From: Diadema setosum
Taxonomy: Eukaryota > Echinodermata > Echinoidea > Diadematoida > Diadematidae
Direction: 5' to 3'
NCBI GenBank assembly: GCA_033980235.1
Contig: CM067070.1
Coordinates: 10,300,046 to 10,364,045 of the forward strand
Length of the DNA: 64,000 bases
The translations under genes and the position numbers were made by a program. Within the stretch, counting starts at the first letter, position 1; each line of letters opens with the position of its first letter. This document shows, piece by piece, positions 15,601 to 27,600 of this stretch. The notes below the pieces were generated by a model that saw only the letters and a list, made by a program, of their open reading frames with translations, did not search any database and was not told the DNA's origin.

Positions 15601-18600
15601 AAAGATACATAGATTGTAATGTTTCGAAAATCAGACATGGATTACAATAGAGTATCAAAGTGTGATGTCATAGCAATTCATCGCCATGGAAACTGGCTCT
15701 AAACAACCTCATCTGGCTAGAATATCTGTGAACACTATAAACGTTGCTAAACCATGCTGACACCTGGGGGGCATTTCATGAAGGAACTTGTCGGATAAAA
15801 TGTCCGAAAAGTCAATTATATCAGACAAGTTTTGAGAAACTCTTTAGTCTGATTGGCTGATTTCTCTGAACTTGTCGGATATAATTGACTTGTCGGACAT
15901 TTTATCCGACAAGTTCCTTCATGAAATGCCCCCCTGGTTCCAACCCAAGCTGTAACAGAAGACTGTGACATCATCACTTCGGTACTCTACTGCTCCAAGC
16001 ACATGAAATGGAAAACGAACATGATGTCACAGAGAATAGCTCATTCCTTAAAAAAAATAGGGAAGACAAATGGGAATTCCAGGGCTCCCAGCATTTACAA
16101 ATCAAAATCAGGGGGGTTTCCGAGAGCTATCCCTGAGATACTTAGTTGTTTCATATACCTCAATGTGTTCAAGTATTTCTTGATACTTACATATACTTCC
16201 GTAATTATGATTTAATCTCTTTTCATATACAAGAAACACAAGTCAAATATTGTTAGAGAAAATGTGTCATTTACATCTCACTTTACTTTTCTTATCAGAA
16301 AACATCCTCACCTTCATTTTGAGTTGTATTGAGGAAAGTTCCAGGGGGACATTCTTGCGGTTCAGAGCTTCCCGATGGACAGTAGTGACCGGTTGGACAT
16401 ATGTCACCTGAGACAAAGAAAAACGTCAGAAAGAGAGGGGGAAAGACTCTTGGGTTACTACAAAAATATAACACACCTTCCGACAATTCCAACTCTGAGG
16501 CAAAACTACATGTTTATGGAATATATGAATATTTTCTCCTTTGATAACTGTACAGGATCTCGAAAGCCACAGGTATAATTCTGTAATAATCTTCACTATC
16601 TAGCTGCCAATATCATCATTATCTTCTCCTTTAACAACGGTACAGGTTCTCTAAAGCTGCAGATATAATTCTGTAATCATCTTGATTATTTTGCTACCAA
16701 CATCTTCATTATCTTCATCCAAACACTATTTAATAAACTTGTCATCATCATTACAATTAGCCTCACTATCTCATCAAATCAATGATCAAATTTGTCATCA
16801 ACATAATTGTAACCTTCCATATTATTAGCAGCAGAAAAGCTAACATTAACATCAACATAACCATTTTGACAACTGCCTTAACATTAAAATCATCATTCAT
16901 AGCATGAAATCTATTCATCTTCTTTAAAGGTCATGTTTACCTTTGGGAGCAGTGATTTCAAAAACTTTTCAAGATATCGCATTTGATGCATATGTGTTGG
17001 TCTGTTGTATTACGAAACATTCTACCACATTAGATTTTTCCAATAAAGCCTAAAATATGAGGAGATATCAGTATTTTTCTCAATTAACCATAACTGTAGA
17101 CAGTTTAGACTGGAAACATTTTTAATATAACTATTGTTCACATTTTGTGTAATTAACAATAGTTAACATCAGTTTTACCGATTCAATTTTTTACACCGGT
17201 TGTATCTATCCTTAACTCACATTTTAGAACTATTTTAAAGCACTAATGCTGAGTTTTTGTTTCATGTGAAAATGGTAAATTATGCCTTTAATCTCAAATC
17301 CTCAAATCCTGGGTTTTTGTTTCATGTGCAAATGGTAAATTATGCCTTTAATCTCATATCCTCATCCATCATCTCAGTCACTATGGTAACAGAATTGCAC
17401 AGCATCACCTCCATCATCAGAAAGCAGAGCTCATGCCAGGAGCCATGCCTGTTAACACTCACCCGATGCTGCTCCATCTGGACTGGCAACCACGGCCCCA
17501 CCGGTGCAGTAGTGACCGGCGCTGCAGTTCCCAGCCGGGGACCCAAGCTCCTCCACATCGCAGTACATCCCCGGCGAGCAGGCAGTTGGATAAACCGACC
17601 CCTGGGGGCAGAATGACCCCACTGGGCAACGCCCACCCTGGGAGGGTTCCGTTGGTTGGGAGAACTGGGAGCCATTGATGCAGTACCAGCCGGCATCGCA
17701 TTCTCCAGTGGGCCAGGACAGGCCAGGGATCTCACAGTATCGTCTATAAACACAACATACATTTATTCATACTAATGAAACATTCAGGGAAGAATATCAA
17801 AATGCCGACCTTGCTTTTGATCACCTTAATTACAAAGTTAAAGATGAAGAGAATATTTTTTTTGTCTTTTTATGCAGAAAGACTCTGTATTAATTCAAAG
17901 TTATGGATGTATATTCTTGTACTTTACAGCATACAGAAAGAGATACTTCATTTCCACTATTAAAATGTTCTCTAATTTCAATCAAGTTTCCAATGCCAAT
18001 ACTCGAGACAATGTGATCTCAAAGAATCACAGAAGGTATCATATAAGAGAATTTGAAGCACGTACAACTTGCTTGACGAGAAAATATATTGTGCTTAGGT
18101 GCTTGCGGCCAGCCACCAACAGACAATTACATCAACTACATGTATGTAGCACCCCTTCCCCCTCCCCCTCCAAGTTATCCAGACAATTCTATACAGTGCA
18201 AACATCTAGCAGGTAGTTCATTCAGCATCCTCCAACAGTTCCCCCTGGTCCCAACTACCTAGTGAGGCTAGCAGACAAAATCCCACTGACCCATTGACTG
18301 CCCTGCTGACCGACCCGCTGACCGAACAAATGACCCCCGTGACTTACCCAGGCAGACAGAGAATGCAGTCGCCTTCCTCCTGCTGACCGGTCAAGTTGTT
18401 GAACGTCCCCTCCGGACACGGGTGCTCGTTCCACGTGGCTGTCAGCAGCGGGCAGTAGTAGCCGGCATCGCACTCCTCGGGCACGGTGGTGTTCTGGGTG
18501 CAGTAGAAACCTGCGGGGCAGTTCCTACAGGACCATCGGCCAGTCTCATTGTTGTACCTCCCTGCCTGGCAGGCTACAGGTTGGTCAGCACCAGCTATAC

Positions 18601-21600
18601 AGTAGTAACCTTCATGCGAAGAGGGCAATAAAGAGAAATGTTTCAAGTTATCCTAGTATGAGAGTGATCTGCTACGATTTATTTGTTTTTTATTTTCCTC
18701 TCCTCTCTTTTCTGCTAAAATTCTGCAAGTTAGATTTTGAACTGCTACACTTCAAGGAGTAGAATTATTGTTTTGTTTCTTATTGTATCTACATGTACAC
18801 TCAGTGGAACACAATTCAGCCTTTGAGGTGCATATGTACCATTCCTGTTTGACCACGACAAACCAAAATCTACAACCCTCCTCCAGATCTTTCATTTGAC
18901 CCTGATAAATCACAAGCACTATCAAGAAGCCATTAAAACTGTAATGTAATCAAAAGAAGTCATAATCATAAAGAAATCATAAACTTTAAGACTACCGAAA
19001 GAATAGATTTGTATATCAGAACAGGTCTCGTAATTAGCTGTGAGCAGATTTTTACTGCTTGATGAAAAGTTGCTACACAAACTGCAGAACCTTTGAATTT
19101 TGTATCATTCCAGGAGCCAGGTCTGATGCACAGTCATAGCATTATGGATAACTTACAAACATTGCTCCTTACAATGATTGATCTTCCAAGTTTATATATT
19201 TGCAATCATTTCATTTCCTTCATACCAGCTTGACAGTAAATCCCATAGAGTTACAGCTACAAGAGCATATGAATAAGCTTCAATAATTGCAGTTTTGAGC
19301 ACTCAGACTAACTGGTAAAGGGCAATGTAAATACCCCCTAGTATTATAATTAGCAGTATAGTTATCATCATTACTATTGACAGTTACAAAGTGAGCATGC
19401 GCAGATTAAGGTTAGCGGCTTGTAAGTGTTTTGACATACTAGATAGGTCTTCAGGAAAACTATGTTAAAATATTCACGTATAACAGGTGCATATCAGAAT
19501 ATACAGGTGAATGTTTATTCTTCTTGACCTAGTTAACAAAAGCCAGCACTTACAGGTACAACTTGTAAATCATCACTTTTACCTTGGCTGTTTTTCAACT
19601 GCTATGACTTCTATGCATGTTTTTAAGTCTGTGGTTCAGAGGTCATTGTACTATACACATATTTTAGCATTCAGTTGGTAACTCTCTTGGAGGAGCTGCG
19701 CCTTTGAATGTTTCTACAACAGATACATTGTATATGGTGCTATACAAATGATGTGGATCATCATCATCATCATCATCACCATCATCACCATCATCACCAT
19801 TATCACCATCATCACCATCATCACCATCAACATCATCATCACCATCATCATTATCATCACCATCATTACCATCATCACCATCATCACCATCACCATTATC
19901 ACCTTCATCATCATCACCATCATCATCATCACCATCACCATCACCATCATCACCATCATCACCATCACCATCATCACCATCATCACCATCATCACCATCA
20001 CCATCATCACCATCATCACCATCATCACCACCATCACTACCATCACCACCATCACCACCATCCTCACCATCATCACCACCATCACCACCATCACCATCCC
20101 TACCATCATCACCATCATCACCATCACCATCATCACTGCCATCATCGTCATCATCATCACCATCACCATCATCACCACCATCATCACCATCACCATCACC
20201 ATCACCACCATCATCATCATCACCATCATCACCATCACCATCATCACCATCATCACCATCATCACCACCATCATCACCATCCTCACCATCCTCACCATCA
20301 TCATCACCATCACCACCATCACCATCCCTACCATCATCACCATCATCACCATCACCATCATCACTGCCATCATCGTCATCATCATCACCATCACCATCAT
20401 CACCACCATCATCACCATCACCATCACCATCACCACCATCATCATCATCACCATCATCACCATCATCACCATCATCACCATACCATCATCATCATCACCA
20501 CCAAAGATGTGGAGGGGCCTGATAGACCCCCTCTGCCATACCTGTGGGACACTCCCCGCCCTCCAGAGGGTCGGTGGGCATACTCTTGGTGGAGCCCTCG
20601 TAGCAGTACCAGCCGGGCTCGCACTGACCAGCCGTAGAGGTCATTGTGGTATTTGGGCAGTATTCTCCAGCGGTGCACACAGTGCAGTCACCTTCGGCCG
20701 TCAGTTGTTCAGTAGCACTGTCATAGCACACACATTTAACATTGAATGCAATTTTCATATATATATATCTTTCAACAGAACACAACATATTACACTTCAC
20801 TCTTTTCTTCTATTTTTTTTTTTTGACCAAAGAATGAAATGAATGGTACATTGTGAAAGAAACAAGGCATACAAAGATACCAAAACTTTTTAATATCTCA
20901 CTGTAATTGAGAAAAATTGTAATAAATTAAGAAGGAAAAATAATAATCATGTATTCAATAACCACTGCATGGCCCCACTGAAAATAGAAAGCTTGTCATA
21001 TGTAGGCCGCTCTAGAGAAGAAAATCAATACATATGCAAGTTCAGAAGCCCCTTAAAGAGGCAAGATGGACATGAAAACTGGACAACAGAAGAGACTCAA
21101 TTCACATGTGTATCTGAGTTTCATTCCCCTTTAAACCTTTTGTGTGATTTGAGTGCTGGCTGGCACAGAAAACCCCAAAGTCTTGCACACACTGTCCACC
21201 ATCCATGGCACAGAAAGGGAAAAGAGCTAACTTTAAAGAGTCTTATCTATACCCTAGTCATCTCAATAAAAGAGGTCTGAGAGTTGAATATGCAGAGATG
21301 GACACATTCATTTGCAAACTGTACCAGAAGAAAACTCGATCCTGATTTTAACCCGTTGAGGACGAGTCCCGAGCATACTCGGGCAGGTGTCTATGGGAAA
21401 TGCGTGTTGTAGCAAAATCAGTCCGTCCTAAACGGGTTAAGTGTACACATGCTATGCTTGTCTCAGGTTCTCGGGTAGGCAGCAGGCTGCTAGAGTGTCT
21501 ACCACCTGCTCTCCATACAACTCTCGTTTCATGGGTCAATGCAGATCAGGCAGGTTTGTGCGTTTGAGCAGAATATGCGAAGTTGGCACGCTGTCGACTG

Positions 21601-24600
21601 AGTCGGGGGTGAGAACGTGGCACATAAAGAGTTAATTTGGCACGAGAACAAGGAGATGTCACCTACCCAAAGGACCCCTTGGGGCAAGGGGTGGGGTAGC
21701 CGCTTCCCTCCGGGCAGTAGTACCCACGGGGGCAGACGGAGTAGTCCGTGCTGGTGGTGACATCGAACGGTCCCTGCTGGTAGGCGAGTCTCAGGGAGTA
21801 AAACCCGGCAGCGATCGGCCCCGTCACATTGGCCAGGCCGTCCGTCTCACAGTAGGATCCTGAGATGGAGAAGAGGCAGAAGAGAGGAAAAATGTTCTCT
21901 CATTTGATGTTTCTTCATTATCCATCATCACATTATTTTGTCCATATCTTATCTTTTGGCCATACAAATGGCCAGGAACTGAATTTCTTATCTCTTGAGC
22001 ATTGCATATCAAGCTCAAATTGCATTTCCTTGTCTACTGGTTATGAGTAAAATTACTTTCCAAAACTGGAGCTCAGCAAATCTAATGGATGCTTTCGGGG
22101 AATAATGAGCTTCATCGCTCGTCACCTTGTTTGACTGTTTCATCATTCAGAGTTTATTAATGTACTATAAAGTTTTCTTCAGTTTTATTGTCCACAGCAT
22201 AACACCTTGGGTTGCTGTAGACAGTGCCTAAAGAAAAAAAAAACATATTGCATAGTTTTCAGATTGACATATTCTCACAGAGAGCAAGTATTTCTGACAT
22301 TACCAAGAGGCCTACTACTCTGAATCCCAATGTCACTGCTGAAAGTCTTTATATGAATTGCCAGTTAAAGCCTCAAACATACTTTCTCCTGAACAATTAT
22401 AATAACGAGAAAAACATCACTGGTATTGAATTATACTCTCAAGGCCAAATGTCCTGTTTCAAAGGGGAAAAAAATTCCCTTTCAGTCATCTTCACAACCA
22501 AGGTTTGAAAAAAAAACAAACGTACAGCAAGTTGTAAAAATATCAAATTATTGCAAATTGTCCCCACTGATCCAAGAATTTCTTATTAGCCATCTCAGTG
22601 AGTTGTTTCACTTCACATTTCCTGCCTCAACAATGGCAGTGGGAAGAGACACCCCTTACCTGCTAAACATTCGGTGCATTCGTCTTCTGCCTGTAACCCT
22701 TCTCGATCGCCAAAATAGCCACTCCGACACGGCCGTGGGTCGTTGGGTGAGTTAACCCCTCCCAGACAGTAGTAGCCTGCAGACAGATGTTTCCATGAGA
22801 ACAGTACAATTATTAGACTACCGTTTATCAACATCCAGATGTTAACATGATGCTTCATTTCTGCAAAGTACATGTACCTGTCATGCTTGATTTAGAAATT
22901 ATCATTTCATCATCTTTCAAGGGACCTCTGCACTGAAATCCTAAAACTTGCTTCTGTTCCCAAGAACAATATTGTGCTCCAAAATGTTAGCATGAAGAAC
23001 TTACTTGCATCATCATTTACCATGTTCATCTCACAATGGTCAAAGGAAAATGTAAAATAATGTGTCTTTGAATGTACATAACTGAGGATGGATAGTTGAT
23101 GATTTCAGGACCTTAATGATCACTTTGTTAGAACAAAATTTTGTTATTACTGTGTTTTTTGTAATGGGTGTGTACTGTCCTACTTTTTTTTTACATCTGG
23201 CTCAGTTCACCTCATGTCTATTAATCCTCAGAAGTCCCAATTATGCTTGGGCAGGTGTCTATGGGAAACGTGTGTTGGAGAAAAATCAGTCCGTCCAGGG
23301 TTGAATCTAAGCTTGGGAAGAATCAACCAAATGGCAATCTTCTAGCCAAATGCAAGGGCACATAAGGTCTTATTTTCCCAAATGTGCTCTAGATCTTTGA
23401 ACGCCACGCGTCACTTGATGTCATTTAGACCATGGTGTAAAATTGCATGTTTCCCAAAAGAAGTTTAGATTAGGGAGGTGCACTAATCATGATCAGGTCA
23501 GCTTTTGTGGAGTTCAGCTGGTTTCAATTCATTTAGTCAACATTAAGATCATGGTTTACATTTACACTATGGTTTCTTTAGTCTACCATTTGAAAAATGT
23601 TCCATATACATATGGCTTATTATCAGACCGTGTCCATGGTTTCGAAAATCTGTGGTCAAAATCTAAACCACATTTGGGAATTTGGGTCATAAGGGACCAA
23701 AGGAAACAAAAACATTTTGAGTCCATTTGCTCTGACCTTGTGGACAAGGCACAGGGTCGTTGAGCGGCTGGCAGTACATTCCCACGGGGCAGTTCCGGCA
23801 CTCTTCGAGCCCCGTCTGGTTGGAGTACGTGCCCTCGTCACAGATGATGGGAGAGGAGGACCCAATGGGGCAGTGATACAGCTTCGGACAAACCTGCCCC
23901 GTCACATTGTCGTAGGGATCACCTCGTATAGCGCCCCCTAGGCAGTAGTATCCTGCAAAGCAGTCAGCTGCAGCAACACAGAGATGGAAATTGTAGAAAA
24001 GATTAAAGAGTTATCTAGACATTATAAAGGCACTGTTCATGTATCACTATATGGGTACATACTAGATAGTAGGTTACTGTATATGCCATATATTTCACGA
24101 GTCTAAATTTTCGCGAATCGGGAATTCCCAACGATTTCGCGAGTGGTTAAATTCACGGTTGTGGAGTCCTGCACCAAACAGATAAATGCACATACGCACG
24201 TCACATTCACATCAGGATCAGAGTCAATATTTTCGCGTGTCTTTAATTTCGCGAATAGCACCTGATTCGCGAAATTCGTGAAAATAAAAACTTCGCGAAA
24301 TATTCGGCGTATACAGTATTACCTCCACCAAGGAGGTTGCTTTTTGTCCGAGTTGGTTTGTTTGTCTGTTAGTCTGTTTATCTGTCTGTTTGCACAATAA
24401 CTCACAAATTTACTTGTATGAACGGACTTGGATAAGATTTTCAGGAAAAGTCGATACTGACACGAGAACCATTTTCGACTATCACTTGTGCTAGCTTTTG
24501 GTTCCCCGTTTAAAGGCATAATTTACCATTTGCAGATGAAAGCATTAGTGCTTTAAAATAATTCTAAAATGTGAGTTAGGGATAGAAACAACCACTGTCA

Positions 24601-27600
24601 AAATTTGAATCCGTATAATCGATGTTAAGTGTTGTTAAATACACAAAATGTGAACAACAGTTATAATAAAAATGTTTCCAGACTAAACCGTATACAGTTA
24701 CGGTTTAATGAGAAAAACACTGATATCTCCTTATATTTCAGGTTTTATTGCAAATATTTCATATGGTAGGATGTTTTATGATACAACAGACCTATATATG
24801 CATCAAATGTGATATCTTGAACATTTTTGAAATCACTTCTCCCAAAGGTAAACTGGACCTTTAACAACATTATCTTCTGTCTATGCATATACATGCTGTA
24901 TGTCTATATTACATACTATTCATTGTTTTTGCCTTTTCAGTGATAAATACATGTACAATGTATATCATAATGAAACTAAATCAATTACACCACAAGTATT
25001 CTTATGTAAGATAAATATAAGTATGTAAAATATACGCATGCATAGCTGTAAGTACCTTGTATAATATCACTGTATTCTCATAAAAGATTTTCATGTTACT
25101 TGATCTTATCCTAATGTAATTTCATGTTATCGTGTTATCATATTCACATGCATATGTACAAATACGTTGTTAATAAACTCAACTCAACTCAACTCAACTC
25201 AACTCAAAACAAATGATTAATGTTTGGTTGTGGTTTGGCTCACTGTCTGGATCAAGGAATTTCATTTTTGGATGGATTAACATTGGGAAACGGGACCAAC
25301 AAACAAGGAAATTCGAGCTGCAAGCATTTGAGGTGCACATACACACACTCGGCATGTGCTCAAGGAGCAGAAGAAGTAAAGGTAGAGACACTACAACGGA
25401 TTCTTCATTTTATGTGTTTGAGAAAAAGGGCGATTTTGAGCATACTTTATACATGTATGTGTGGGTGGAAATGAGCTGCTTGGCCAAGGTCTGTGCTCTT
25501 CAAGTGCTTACAATGTACTTCTAGAATACATAATGTAGTTCTTTCTTTCATCCAACATTAACATTCAGAAGGATCTCTTGATAAGGAAAAGATGAAGCAA
25601 TAACATAGCATATTCCTTCCCCACCTGTTTCGTCAGATGCTCCGGCCGACTCGCAATACCTCCCCGGGTTACACTGGACGCAGTCAGCCTCCGACTCCGC
25701 CCCCCGGTAGTTGAGGTAGGTACCCGGCGGACACTCCTCCATGAGGGTGGTGCCCTCTGGACAGTAGTGACCGGACAGACACTGATCTCCCCACGTCACA
25801 ATGATTTGACCTGGAGGTCAAGCAACGATGAAAGAAAGAGGAGAGGTAAGTCATTGCCTACAAAAGCATGATGGACCTGTGCAAACTCATTGGAAGTTTA
25901 GAATCTCGGAAGGGGGCAGGTTAATCAACATGTATTAAAGCATGAAGGCGACCCACAAAATCACAGCTCGTACGCTATCAGATTGGGACTTTGGAGAAAT
26001 TGAAATCGGATCCCGAAGATGACATCGTATAACCTGAAGATTGCTTACATAAGCATAATTCAGACGGGTTTGTACACATAGAGCTATATCATCACGGAGG
26101 TTCTAGTCGTTTATCATTGGTACATGTTTTTTTTTTCACTATTTTATCATGCGATGTTGACACAAAACTCTTTATTGTATGCAATCTGTACACTAATATC
26201 TCCAAAAAAGATATGCACATGAATTGAAAGGATTACATCATTCAGAATCAGAAGTTAAGCTCAAATAACTTCATTGGCACCTTTTCTTGACATATATCAG
26301 ACACATAACTTTTTGTTATCAAAGGAATTACAAGTGCATAAGAATGTGGCACAGTGACACATTCACAATTCATAATTCTTTAAATGTGCAAGTAGGGGTC
26401 AGAAGTTCAGAGAAACCCTATCACACAATCTTCAAACAAACAGGACAGTTTCCTAGCTCTTCTTTAACAGACTACACAGCCTACCATCGCTGGAGTCATT
26501 GTTGTAGACGGGCGTGGCATAGAGACCCTCCGAGTAACAGATGTGGCCTGCCGCGCACAGCCCGCTGGGCCTGATGGCACCCCTCTCGCTGCAGTAGGAT
26601 CCGGGGGGACAGATGGTGCAGTTATCCAGGTGTGTCTGGTAGGTCAGGTTGCTATAGCTACCGGGAGGACATAGGGAGTAGATGATGGATCCTTCGGGAC
26701 AGTATGCACCTGATGAATGGAAGAGGGATGAGAAATCAACACTGACATCTTTGCTCTAATCGACAACGATGATAGTCGTGTCATGGTCATGTAAGTCAAA
26801 ATTAATTTCAAATTCTACTCCAAGGCCTTGATTTATGCCAAGCAGATGCTTATGATCATGGTCTCCTGCTTTTCTTTTCTTACATTTATTACAAAGACAT
26901 AATTTCCAAATCCATCAATTCAAATCAACCTTTTTCGTTTTTTTTTTTCTTTCTTTTAAATTTTGGCTATCACGGCAGGAGCAGTAGAGCATACAGGAAG
27001 CAGAGTTAACCCTCTGTCTCGTCCTCGCACCTTCCTCGCTGATTTTGGGGCTATTTCGATTTCTGAGCATGTGGACGCTCGAGTCCAGTCACCACGTGTA
27101 CTGTGTAAGCTGTCACACACACATGCACTGAATCTTGAAAATACAGTACTTAGCCACTACGTCCCATTTACCGACTGAACGTTATTTCCACCTAGAATCG
27201 TCATTAATGAAAGAAAGATATTATTCAGAGGGGTGAAGGTTCAAGTGTGAGTATCTTCTGGGCAGCGACACTGCCACCAGGCTGTCCCTGGTTTCCAGCA
27301 AATTAAATTTCTTAAGATCGCAAATGCTGATCTGTAATTAACAGATCTGTAAATTCAATTGTAGAGGGAGACAAATTGAAGAAACACATGACCCTTCAGC
27401 CCTCTGAATAATATCTTTCTTTCATTTAATATGCCTTGAACTCCTTAACATAACAATGTCGGAATTTTGGAGCTTGAGTATTTGTTCCATGTTCATCATG
27501 TCACTGCCAGCAATCACGGACAGCCGAGTGGTAGTGTCGCTGCTCGGAAAGCAGTACATGACAGGTTCGAGTCCCACTGGTTCCTTTTGTCTGACATGTT

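Noticed and set aside
19708..20637. A long plus-strand frame rich in histidine (over 300 codons)
   Set aside because: It is the (ATC)n array read in one frame; the other frames give poly-Ile and poly-Met/Val. Its end runs over the antisense of e30.
27518..27600. A possible tRNA gene (perfect box B, box-A-like start)
   Set aside because: The acceptor and anticodon stems do not pair, and the 3' part is shared with other dispersed copies, so it is a SINE.
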